Positions 8,870 through 16,724 of a stretch of 45,609 bases of DNA are shown piece by piece. Position numbers and translations under genes: made by a program. The DNA comes from an uncultured Saprospiraceae bacterium (lineage in GTDB: Bacteria > Bacteroidota > Bacteroidia > Chitinophagales > Saprospiraceae), in NCBI GenBank assembly GCA_938003955.1, contig CALKXE010000051.1:1-45609 (forward strand). The letters run 5' to 3'. Every line of letters starts with the position of its first letter. The first letter of the stretch is position 1. The notes below the pieces were generated by a model. That model was not told the DNA's origin and did no database searches. It saw only the letters and a program-made list of their open reading frames with translations.

Positions 8870-10972
8870 GTGATTAACGAAATATCATTTCAATATCCTA
8901 CTTGGTACATTATCTTTTGCCTATTGCTCGGCTTAGTGTATGCGTTAGCATTGTATTTCAAGGATAAAAAGTTTACAGAATCTCCGAAATGGTCCATTTG
9001 GGTGATGGGTATTTTGAGGTTTCTATCTGTTTCGGGAATAGCAGCGTTACTATTGACACCATTGGTTAGATCTATTACAGAAGATATAAAACAGCCAATA
9101 GTAATCCTTGCGGAAGATGGATCTCAATCAATAGTTGCTAATTTGTCAGAGGAGGAAATTGCTGCGAAAAAGCAAGAGCTGAATATGATTTCAGATCAAT
9201 TGTCCGAAAAATATGAAGTGAAGCGTCTTGTAATTGGTGATAAAATTGAAAATGGAGGAGTAGACAGTTTTGGATATAAGGTTTCTAATCTGTCTGAGTC
9301 TTTAGAGTTTATCTATGATAATTATGGCGATCAGAATCTTGGTGCAATTATAATGAGTACTGATGGTATATATAATGAGGGTAAAAATCCACTTTATGCA
9401 AAAGTAAACCTTACATCACCCCTTTATGTAGTTGCACAAGGAGATACAACGATCAAAAAGGATATTTCTATCAAAAATGTATTCAACAATAAAATAGCTT
9501 ATTTGGGAGACAAATTTTCTATTCAAGTTGATGTCGCAGCTAAGAACTGTGCAGGAAAATCTACAAATCTGTCTGTCTCTAGAGTTGATAATGGTAATAG
9601 CAAGAGACTAAAATCCGAGAACTTAAAGCTCAATAAAGAAGATTATTTTACGACTAAAGAAATCATACTTGATGCTGATAAGGTGGGCCTAAATAAGTAT
9701 AGAGTCGCACTAACGCCAGTTGACGGTGAAGTTACGAAAGCAAATAATTACAAAGATATCTTTATAGAAGTTCTAGATGCGAGACAGAAGATATTATTAC
9801 TGGCGCATGGGGCTCATCCTGATTTATCTGCGATGAAATCAATCATTACTTCAAATAAAAACTATGAAGTAGATATACGCTTTCCAGAAGATACCGACTT
9901 AAATATAAATAAGTATGATCTAGTTGTTCTACACAATTTGCCTTCGGATAAATACCCGATAGCAGTCCAGCTTGCTAATATTAACAAAAAAAGGACTCCA
10001 AGATTATTTGTAGTAGGTGCCCAATCAAGTTTGTCAGGGGTTAATAAGGCTCAAGACAATATTAAAATAGCGGGTAATAGTGCTAGTTTAGAGGATATTC
10101 AAGCAGATGTTGTTAGGACTTTTAATAGTTTCACAGTAGACGAGCAACTTGGTGCCAATCTTAGAAGTTTCCCACCGTTGATTGCTCCTTTTGGCCAGTA
10201 TACGTCACCTTCTGGGGCAAACGTATTATTGACTCAAAACATAAAGAAAATAGAAACAGAATATCCACTCCTGAGTTTCAAAGATCAAAGTGGTATTAAG
10301 ACAGGAGTATGGGTAGGAGAGGGTATATGGAAGTGGAGATTGTTTGATTATCTCCAAAATGAGAATTATGATGTAGTATCAAGTGTAGTGAATAAGGCTA
10401 TCCAATTCTTGAGTACGAAAGAAGATAAGAGGAAATTTCGTGTGAGTTCTTCAAAGAATCTATATAAAGAAAATGAACAAATATCTTTTGATGCTCAATT
10501 ATACAATGATAACTATGAAATGATTAACGAGCCTGACGTTTTTGTTACGTTGACAAATGAAGACAAAAAGGACTACAAGTATACTTACAATAGATCTAGC
10601 AATTATTACACACTTTCTGCAGGTATGTTACCTGCTGGGAGATACACTTATGTTGCGAAGACGAATTATACGGGAGAGGCGTTGGAGCAGAAAGGATCGT
10701 TTTCTGTTCAGGATATACAACTTGAATTATATGATCTTACCGCTAGACACGATCTATTGAGAGCACTTACTGAGAAGTATGGTGGTGAGCTATTTGTAAG
10801 TGGAAAGTCTGAGGGCTTAGCTAGTAAAATTCTTACAAACACTAAAATAAAACCAGTCGTATATCAATCATCTGACACAAAATCCGTTTTGAACTTCAAA
10901 TGGTTATTTGGATTATTGCTGTTATTACTGTGCTTGGAATGGTTTTTAAGAAGATATATGGGTAGTTATTAG
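8870..10972 (+). CDS. Large membrane protein with vWA-like domain
   Basis: This 700-residue protein has two N-terminal membrane segments (about 12-31 and 43-65), a long extracytoplasmic region and one C-terminal segment (about 675-692, followed by EWFLRRYMGSY). The opening block after the second segment contains IVILAEDGSQSI, a degenerate version of the vWA MIDAS DxSxS motif, and IIMSTDGIYNEGKNP resembles the later conserved aspartate. This architecture matches a family of uncharacterised BatA-like membrane proteins in Bacteroidota; similarity to the family is from memory. The start is GTG at 8870, with no good Shine-Dalgarno. The protein stands alone on its strand, so no aerotolerance (bat) cluster is present. 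Function unknown; an envelope role is inferred. Confidence 0.85.
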   Translation: MINEISFQYPTWYIIFCLLLGLVYALALYFKDKKFTESPKWSIWVMGILRFLSVSGIAALLLTPLVRSITEDIKQPIVILAEDGSQSIVANLSEEEIAAKKQELNMISDQLSEKYEVKRLVIGDKIENGGVDSFGYKVSNLSESLEFIYDNYGDQNLGAIIMSTDGIYNEGKNPLYAKVNLTSPLYVVAQGDTTIKKDISIKNVFNNKIAYLGDKFSIQVDVAAKNCAGKSTNLSVSRVDNGNSKRLKSENLKLNKEDYFTTKEIILDADKVGLNKYRVALTPVDGEVTKANNYKDIFIEVLDARQKILLLAHGAHPDLSAMKSIITSNKNYEVDIRFPEDTDLNINKYDLVVLHNLPSDKYPIAVQLANINKKRTPRLFVVGAQSSLSGVNKAQDNIKIAGNSASLEDIQADVVRTFNSFTVDEQLGANLRSFPPLIAPFGQYTSPSGANVLLTQNIKKIETEYPLLSFKDQSGIKTGVWVGEGIWKWRLFDYLQNENYDVVSSVVNKAIQFLSTKEDKRKFRVSSSKNLYKENEQISFDAQLYNDNYEMINEPDVFVTLTNEDKKDYKYTYNRSSNYYTLSAGMLPAGRYTYVAKTNYTGEALEQKGSFSVQDIQLELYDLTARHDLLRALTEKYGGELFVSGKSEGLASKILTNTKIKPVVYQSSDTKSVLNFKWLFGLLLLLLCLEWFLRRYMGSY

Positions 10973-11143
10973 CAGCGGATGTGTTGTTTTTTTTGTCTAA
11001 AAAGAGAAACAAGTACCGATTTGTCAAATTATCTATTAATTTTGGGGAAGCTGTAATTTATTCTAACTTAACATATTATGAATTATTAATATGGATTTAG
11101 GAATAGAATTCAATAAATAAAACCGAAGAAAAAGAAAAATATT

Positions 11144-11515
11144 ATGAAAAAGATTTTGTTATTAGTTTTGATGGTGGTTGGATCAACGATGTCTTACGGG
11201 CAGATCAAAAATCAAATTGTAGAGAACGTACAAGCAACAGAAATGGAAAACTTAACGCGGACGTTAACTTCTGCCAACGAAAATTTGATCTTTACTAAGA
11301 ATCAAACTGCTAAGTTGGAACAGGTTTTTCTAAATAAAGCAAAAGAGATCGTAGCGATCAGAAAGGCTGAATTGGGTAAGAGTGAATATGTATTGGCTCA
11401 TTCTAAAATAGATAATATGTACGAACCTAAAATTCTAGCTTTACTTACTACTGAGCAAAGAATAGAGTACAAAAGAAAGAACAATAAGACTGCGAAGACC
11501 TCTAAAAAAAGATAG
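11144..11515 (+). CDS. Small secreted protein with Spy/LTXXQ-like features
   Basis: This 123-residue protein has a clear Sec signal peptide (MKKILLLVLMVVGSTMSYGQ, cleavage after about residue 19) and a mature part of about 100 mostly helical, lysine-rich residues. The segment LLTTEQRIEYKRKNNK resembles the LTxxQ motif of Spy/CpxP-type periplasmic proteins, and the helical layout fits, but the match is too weak for a firm assignment. It is followed by a strong bidirectional terminator at 11532-11567 shared with the opposing gene. It may be a periplasmic stress or chaperone-like protein; that is inference only. Confidence 0.8.
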   Translation: MKKILLLVLMVVGSTMSYGQIKNQIVENVQATEMENLTRTLTSANENLIFTKNQTAKLEQVFLNKAKEIVAIRKAELGKSEYVLAHSKIDNMYEPKILALLTTEQRIEYKRKNNKTAKTSKKR

Positions 11516-11531
11516 AGTTGAAAATTAGGAA

Positions 11532-11567
11532 TAAAAAAAAGACTTGCAATTTTGCAAGTCTTTTTTT
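11532..11567. terminator. Bidirectional rho-independent terminator
   Basis: A perfect 9-bp stem (GACTTGCAA / TTGCAAGTC, 11541-11560) with a 2-nt loop, a run of A on the left and a run of T on the right. It lies between the ends of the convergent genes at 11515 (+) and 11595 (-), so it can serve both. Confidence 0.92.
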
Positions 11568-11594
11568 GTTTATACATTATTAGTAAAATGATAT

Positions 11595-12293
11595 TTATCT
11601 TCTAGGTCCATTATATACTAAAAGACTAATACCAAAAACCATCATTTCTTCATTAAAGTCACTAGACGGTGCGGTGCTGTCTGGAAATAGAGCTAACTCA
11701 ATATCCTGTAGATTATAAGGTTCCCAATTTATAGATACAAATGGTCTCAAAGAAAACGAAGTTTGGTCAGAGACCGATTCTAAAATAATATAGAACCTGC
11801 TGCTTAGTGCATTTTGCTTCAGAATTTCTACGTTTTGTAAGTTATCAATCTTATTTCTGTACTTTAATTGTTGATAACCGATACTTGCTCCGTAACCAAA
11901 CATACCATAGTAACTCTCTAGCCCAATGTAAATATTACTTAAAGATGATTTCCATTCCGATTTGAATGGTGTTGTAGATCCTACTACAAGACTATCGACA
12001 ATGCTTTCTACGCTATTTGATCCTCGAGTAGATGAAATTCCAAAATCTAATCCTATGTGGTCACCAAATACATATCTAGCACCGATTTCAATTCCATTAT
12101 GAATTTTTACAGGTTCTAAGACCTTGTTTTTATCATTAATTTGAGCGGTGTATCGGTCAAACATATTTGCTACTTTGTCTAGTTTAGCATAGTTGCCTGC
12201 ATATCCCACCTTAATATTAAATTGGCCGTATGCAGAGCACACAATAAATGTTAATATACAACAGGCTAGTCCTCTAAAATACTTAATTGACAT
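11595..12293 (-). CDS. Putative outer-membrane beta-barrel protein
   Basis: A 232-residue protein with a signal peptide ending at about SAYGQ (residue 24). The mature part shows alternating polar and hydrophobic strands typical of small outer-membrane barrels: FNIKVGYAGNYAKLDKV, GIEIGARYVFGDHIGLDFGI, YIGLESYYGMFGYGASIGYQ, RFYIILESVSDQTSFSLRPF and the final MMVFGISLLVYNGPRR. I do not recognise a specific family; the porin-family / OmpA-like barrel group is the closest by pattern. It follows alaS on the minus strand with about 60 nt between and may be read from the same transcript. Substrate and function are unknown. Confidence 0.78.
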   Translation of the reverse strand: MSIKYFRGLACCILTFIVCSAYGQFNIKVGYAGNYAKLDKVANMFDRYTAQINDKNKVLEPVKIHNGIEIGARYVFGDHIGLDFGISSTRGSNSVESIVDSLVVGSTTPFKSEWKSSLSNIYIGLESYYGMFGYGASIGYQQLKYRNKIDNLQNVEILKQNALSSRFYIILESVSDQTSFSLRPFVSINWEPYNLQDIELALFPDSTAPSSDFNEEMMVFGISLLVYNGPRR

Positions 12294-12355
12294 TTACTTT
12301 TATTTTTGTAATAAACCACAAGATACAATAATGAGTACTTAATGATTAAAACTGC

Positions 12356-14977
12356 TTATAATATTGACTTCATTTTGGCAAATGCATTCTCTAGTCCTCC
12401 AGGATTTTTTCCTCCTGCGGTAGCAAAAAATGGTTGGCCTCCTCCACCTCCGCCAACTTCTTTAGCAAGGTCTCTGATTATATTTCCTGCATGAAGATCT
12501 TTGGACTTAGTTAGGGTTTCTGAAATAAGCAACATCAATTGTACCTTATCCCCATCAACTAAACCGAACAAGATAACACCTTCGCCTAGATCAGTTGCGA
12601 TGTTATGGGCTAGAGTTTTAGCGGTTTTGCTATCTATACCTTGTAACTTTTGAGTAACAAGTTTTACTCCATTTATCTCTTGAGCTCCTTTTACTAAATC
12701 ATCTTTCATGTTGCCAGCTTGTGCAGCCATTAGCGCTTCTATCTCTTTTTTGAGTGACTTGTTTTCGTCTTGCATGTCAGCTACAGATTTGTGCACATCT
12801 TTTGTCCCTTTGAATAGATCCTTAATCTTACCTAAGGTATCAATTTTCTCATTTACATAAGCTTCGGCAGAGCTTGCAGTGATAGCCTCTATTCTTCTTA
12901 CACCAGCTGATACACCAGCTTCGCTAGTAAGTTTGAATAAGCCTATCTCTCCAGTGCGCTCTACATGGCATCCGCCACAGAGCTCTCTTGAGAAATCGCC
13001 ATCAAATGTGATCATTCGCACATAGTCACCATATTTTTCGCCAAATAACATAGTTGCACCAGCTTCTTTTGCCTCGTCGATAGATATACTTCTGTGCTCT
13101 TCTAATGCTATATTTTCTCTTATTTTTTGATTTACGATCGCCTCAACTTTTGTAACTTCCTCGTCTGTCATTCTTTGGAAGTGAGAGAAGTCAAATCTTA
13201 GATATGCATCTTTTACGAGAGACCCCTTCTGTTGCACATGTGTGCCAAGCACTTCGTTTAGCGCAGCATGCAGTAAGTGAGTGGCAGAGTGATTATTTTC
13301 TGTTAGGGCTCTTTTTTTACTATCAATTACAGCTTCTACTCCTCCTTCCATTTGCGATGGAAGCTTGTTTACATACTGAATGATAAGATTGTTCTCTTTT
13401 TTAGTATCGATTACCTTAATTGTCTCTTCGCCAATTTTGAGGAAGCCTGTATCACCGACTTGGCCACCTCCTTCTGCATAGAAAGGAGTCTTACTTAATA
13501 CCAATTGATAGACTGGTTTTCCTTTTTGGCTAAGTGTTCTGTGCTTTAATATTCTTGCGTCTGTCACACTATGATGATCATAACCAACAAATTCCACATC
13601 ATTCTCATCTAGAACAGTAATCCAATCACCAGTTTCTGTTTTGGCATCAGCTCTTGCCCTCTCCTTTTGTTCTGATAGCGCTTTTTCAAATCCCTGCTCA
13701 TCTATTGTCCATCCCTTTTCTTCAGCGATTAGCTTTGTAAGATCTATCGGGAAACCATAGGTATCATATAATTCAAATGTTTGTTGTCCATCGAGATTAT
13801 TATTATCCAATTCTAGTGTTTCGATTCTCTTCAGACCACTAGCAAGTGTTCTTAAGAATGATTTTTCTTCTTCTAAAATCACCTTAGCAACAAACCCAAC
13901 TTGTGCTTTTAGTTCTGGGAATACATTCTCAAATCGATCCGCTAACATTGGGACCATACTATGCAAAAAAGGCTCTTTTATGTTTAAAGCCGAATAATAA
14001 TACCTAACAGCTCTTCTCAAAATTCTTCTGATAACATATCCTGCACCAGTATTACTCGGTAACTCACCATCAGCAATCGTAAAACTTACTGCTCTCAAGT
14101 GATCTACCAATACTCGCATAGCGATATCTGACATAGGAGCATCTACATATTTCCCATGATATTTAATACCAGACTTCTCTTCTATATATGATATGAATGG
14201 TGAGAATATATCTGTATCATAGTTTGAGTATTTACCCTGCATAGCCATGCAAAGCCTCTCGAAGCCCATACCAGTATCGATATGTCTTTCGGGAAGGTTA
14301 GTCAATGATCTATCGGCTTTTCTATTGAACTGTATGAAAACGAGATTCCATATTTCTATGACCATAGGGTCGTCTACATTTACTAGAGTAGCCCCGTCGA
14401 CTTTTGCTCTATCAGCATCTGGTCTAAGGTCGATATGCAATTCAGAGCAAGGGCCACATGGTCCTACATCACCCATTTCCCAGAAGTTATCTTCTTTTCC
14501 ACAGTATAAGATATGATCCTTAGGAAGGTGTGCTTCCCAAATTTTAGCTGCCTCGTCATCTGGACTAAGTCCTTCTTCGTCATCACCGCCAAATACAGTA
14601 GCATATATTCTGTCAGGATCTAACCCGTATTCTTTAGTTAATAATTCCCAAGCCCAATCAATCGCTTCTTTTTTGAAATAATCACCAAATGACCAGTTGC
14701 CCAACATTTCAAACATAGTATGGTGATAAGAATCTCTTCCTACCTCTTCCAGATCGTTGTGCTTTCCAGATACTCTAAGGCATTTTTGAGTGTCTGCCAT
14801 TCTTCTTACACTGGGTGTTTTATCGCCTAAGAAGTAGTCTTTGAACTGATTCATACCGGCATTAGTAAACATTAATGTCGGGTCATCCTTTACTACTAGA
14901 GGTGCAGAAGGTACTATTTTGTGGTTTTTTGATTCGAAAAAATCAAAGAATTTCTGTCTTATTTGATTAGCATTCAT
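12356..14977 (-). CDS. alaS: Alanyl-tRNA synthetase
   Basis: This class II synthetase charges tRNA-Ala with alanine. The catalytic core starts with MNANQIRQKFFDFFESKNH, followed by APLVVKDDPTLMFTNAGMNQ, GPCGPCSELHID and DTGMGFERLCMAMQGK. The editing domain has both halves of the zinc/editing site, HSATHLLHAAL and CGGCHVERTGEIG, and the C-terminal DHHA1-type domain ends with a glycine-rich GGGGGGQPFFATAGGK. An in-frame ATG eight codons further upstream (15001) would give 881 residues, but alignment with the usual N-terminus (MTAxEIRxxFLxFFE type) favours 14977, giving 873. It is divergent from the M23 peptidase gene, with a leader region of about 230 nt between them. Confidence 0.98.
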   Translation of the reverse strand: MNANQIRQKFFDFFESKNHKIVPSAPLVVKDDPTLMFTNAGMNQFKDYFLGDKTPSVRRMADTQKCLRVSGKHNDLEEVGRDSYHHTMFEMLGNWSFGDYFKKEAIDWAWELLTKEYGLDPDRIYATVFGGDDEEGLSPDDEAAKIWEAHLPKDHILYCGKEDNFWEMGDVGPCGPCSELHIDLRPDADRAKVDGATLVNVDDPMVIEIWNLVFIQFNRKADRSLTNLPERHIDTGMGFERLCMAMQGKYSNYDTDIFSPFISYIEEKSGIKYHGKYVDAPMSDIAMRVLVDHLRAVSFTIADGELPSNTGAGYVIRRILRRAVRYYYSALNIKEPFLHSMVPMLADRFENVFPELKAQVGFVAKVILEEEKSFLRTLASGLKRIETLELDNNNLDGQQTFELYDTYGFPIDLTKLIAEEKGWTIDEQGFEKALSEQKERARADAKTETGDWITVLDENDVEFVGYDHHSVTDARILKHRTLSQKGKPVYQLVLSKTPFYAEGGGQVGDTGFLKIGEETIKVIDTKKENNLIIQYVNKLPSQMEGGVEAVIDSKKRALTENNHSATHLLHAALNEVLGTHVQQKGSLVKDAYLRFDFSHFQRMTDEEVTKVEAIVNQKIRENIALEEHRSISIDEAKEAGATMLFGEKYGDYVRMITFDGDFSRELCGGCHVERTGEIGLFKLTSEAGVSAGVRRIEAITASSAEAYVNEKIDTLGKIKDLFKGTKDVHKSVADMQDENKSLKKEIEALMAAQAGNMKDDLVKGAQEINGVKLVTQKLQGIDSKTAKTLAHNIATDLGEGVILFGLVDGDKVQLMLLISETLTKSKDLHAGNIIRDLAKEVGGGGGGQPFFATAGGKNPGGLENAFAKMKSIL

Positions 14978-15156
14978 AACGTCACAACTATGTTTTGACA
15001 CTCAATCAGAATGTCTGTTTAATTAACTAAAGACATGTAAAGTGTATTACATGATATTTAAAGGTCACTTAATCAACACATTAAGAATAACATATATATA
15101 TATGTATCTTTTTTAAATATTTGCGTCTGTAATTTCGCTTTTTAAAAATGTTATAT

Positions 15157-15164
15157 TAATTTTG
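15157..15164 (+). promoter_or_regulatory. Candidate -7 element for the M23 peptidase gene
   Basis: TAATTTTG matches TAnnTTTG and lies about 70 nt upstream of the start at 15235. The nearest TTTG (15120-15123) is too far upstream for normal -33 spacing, so the call is tentative. Confidence 0.35.
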
Positions 15165-15206
15165 ATGACCCATATCCCCTGAGCATACGTACTCAACTGA
15201 TGACTG

Positions 15207-15214
15207 CAAAAGTA
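15207..15214 (-). promoter_or_regulatory. Candidate -7 element reading toward alaS
   Basis: On the minus strand the octamer is TACTTTTG, matching TAnnTTTG. If used, it would give alaS an untranslated leader of roughly 220 nt, starting just upstream of the M23 peptidase gene on the other strand. No -33 element is evident. Confidence 0.3.
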
Positions 15215-15234
15215 GTCAAAAGGTCGAAAATATT

Positions 15235-16221
15235 ATGATGAAAAGAGAAAAATACGTATACAATGAACGCACACTCCAATATGAAAAACTTAGGCTTACG
15301 CCAAGTGAGAAACTGACGAAAGTTTTAGTTGTTTCTGTATCGGTGATTGTTTGTTCAGTTTTAATTTTTGGAATAGCATATAAATACTTTCCAACCCCAA
15401 AGGAAAAATCTTTGCAGAGAGAAAATCAGCAGATGGTTTATCACTTTGATAACCTGAAGTCAGACTTTGGCCTCATTGCTGAAGACCTAAATCAACTCCA
15501 ACGAAAAGATGCAGATGTTCATAGAATGATCTTCGGATTAGATCCTATTGATGATGCCGTATGGGATGGAGGTGTAGGTGGACATAATAAATACGCTATA
15601 CTCGAAAACTTCGAAGATACTGGTGAGATGATTTCGGAATCTTTGGAAGATGTTGACAAGCTGCAGCGTAAAATTGAATTGCAAAGAGAATCTCTTGATA
15701 TGTTATTTGAGATGGCAAGAGCAAAAGAGAAAAAATTAGCTTCTATTCCTTCTATCAAGCCAGTCGTAGAGGATAAGCTGAAGAGAAAAATCAAACATTT
15801 ATCTGGATACGGGATAAGATTACATCCTGTTCATAAAGTTAAAAAATTCCATAAAGGAATTGACTTTACCGCTCCCAAGGGAACAGCTATACAAGCTACT
15901 GGTAATGGAACAGTGATTAGAGTAGAAAAGAAAAAGAGGGGATATGGTCTAAATGTAGTAATCGATCATGGATATGGATACACTACACTTTACGCTCACA
16001 TGAAGACTATCGATGTGAAAAAAGGTGAGAAAGTCCAAAAAGGACAAAAAATAGGTGAAATAGGTAGTACTGGAACATCAACAGCTCCACACCTTCATTA
16101 TGAGGTAAGAATTAATGGGAAAGCAGTGAATCCAATTGATTACTGCCTTGACGGACTCAGCCCTACAGAATACAAAGAATTAGTATCTAAAGCAAGTGAG
16201 GAAAATCAATCATTTGACTAA
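15235..16221 (+). CDS. M23 (LytM-type) peptidoglycan endopeptidase, membrane anchored
   Basis: A 328-residue protein with a short basic cytoplasmic N-terminus, one membrane segment at about 31-50 (VLVVSVSVIVCSVLIFGIAY), and a coiled-coil stretch (about 60-180). A C-terminal M23 zinc peptidase domain occupies about 195-305. The zinc ligands are all visible: HKGIDF (His and Asp), then HLHYEVRING near the end, with the first catalytic HMK in LYAHMKTID. It should cleave peptidoglycan cross-bridges in the periplasm, possibly in growth or division. The ATG start at 15235 (MMKREKYVYNERTLQYEKL) opens a typical N-terminus for this Bacteroidota family. It is divergent from alaS and ends at a strong terminator. 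Confidence 0.94.
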   Translation: MMKREKYVYNERTLQYEKLRLTPSEKLTKVLVVSVSVIVCSVLIFGIAYKYFPTPKEKSLQRENQQMVYHFDNLKSDFGLIAEDLNQLQRKDADVHRMIFGLDPIDDAVWDGGVGGHNKYAILENFEDTGEMISESLEDVDKLQRKIELQRESLDMLFEMARAKEKKLASIPSIKPVVEDKLKRKIKHLSGYGIRLHPVHKVKKFHKGIDFTAPKGTAIQATGNGTVIRVEKKKRGYGLNVVIDHGYGYTTLYAHMKTIDVKKGEKVQKGQKIGEIGSTGTSTAPHLHYEVRINGKAVNPIDYCLDGLSPTEYKELVSKASEENQSFD

Positions 16222-16257
16222 GATTTGAAGATAAACATTGGACTATCCTACTTAAGT

Positions 16258-16286
16258 CCAGCAATTTATTTGCTGGTCTTTTTTTT
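16258..16286 (+). terminator. Rho-independent terminator of the M23 peptidase gene
   Basis: A perfect 7-bp stem CCAGCAA / TTGCTGG with a 5-nt loop, followed by TC and a run of T, 37 nt after the stop at 16221. Confidence 0.88.
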
Positions 16287-16481
16287 GTCTTTTTTATAAA
16301 TTATATTGAGATAGTAACGAACTACTGCGATCCCGCATATAGAGAGATGGTAATTATTGAATCTATAAATGAAAAAGAAATAGCAAACTGATTTGTACAA
16401 TGTATTATCTTGAATCATCTATTAAGAGTGCGTCCATAATTTGGATCTGTTTTTACTTGGTCCATAGTGTTGGTGCACGAA

Positions 16482-16522
16482 TCACTTTACAATAGACTAC
16501 CATGTAAAGTGAATTGTTTTTT
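16482..16522 (+). terminator. Orphan terminator-like hairpin
   Basis: A perfect 10-bp inverted repeat TCACTTTACA / TGTAAAGTGA (16482-16491 and 16503-16512) with an 11-nt loop, followed four bases later by six T. The upstream gene already ends at a terminator 200 nt earlier, so this may close a small RNA or be an operator palindrome. Confidence 0.5.
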
Positions 16523-16649
16523 AAGAGAACATGAAATTAAGACTAGATCTTAGATAGTCTAGATTTCTAGGTTGTTAGCGGCTAAACGCATCGACTATAG
16601 TGAAATTAAAACTTTATTCTTGCGTCAAATCTTTACGTTGTTTAACGCG

Positions 16650-16694
16650 AAAAAACTAGAAAGCCGAATACACTACAAGTGAATTCGGCTTTCT
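16650..16694 (-). terminator. Rho-independent terminator of the PQQ-like propeller gene
   Basis: A perfect 12-bp stem AGAAAGCCGAAT / ATTCGGCTTTCT (16658-16669 and 16683-16694) with a 13-nt loop. On the minus strand it is followed shortly by a run of six T, as expected for the gene ending at 16725. Confidence 0.88.
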
Positions 16695-16724
16695 ATGTCT
16701 TTTGATTGTGTTATTGTCTTAGTA

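Larger units (their letters stand above)
16222..16724. other. Non-coding gap of about 500 nt with several inverted repeats
   Basis: No ORF of useful length was found on either strand. The gap holds the M23 gene terminator on the left and the propeller-gene terminator on the right. In the middle is a perfect 10-bp inverted repeat followed by a T-run that neither neighbour needs, and near 16541-16560 a weaker repeat (AGACTA / TAGTCT). Confidence 0.7.

Noticed and set aside
16541-16570. Inverted repeat AGACTA / TAGTCT
   Set aside because: Only six base pairs with a nine-base loop; likely chance in AT-rich sequence.
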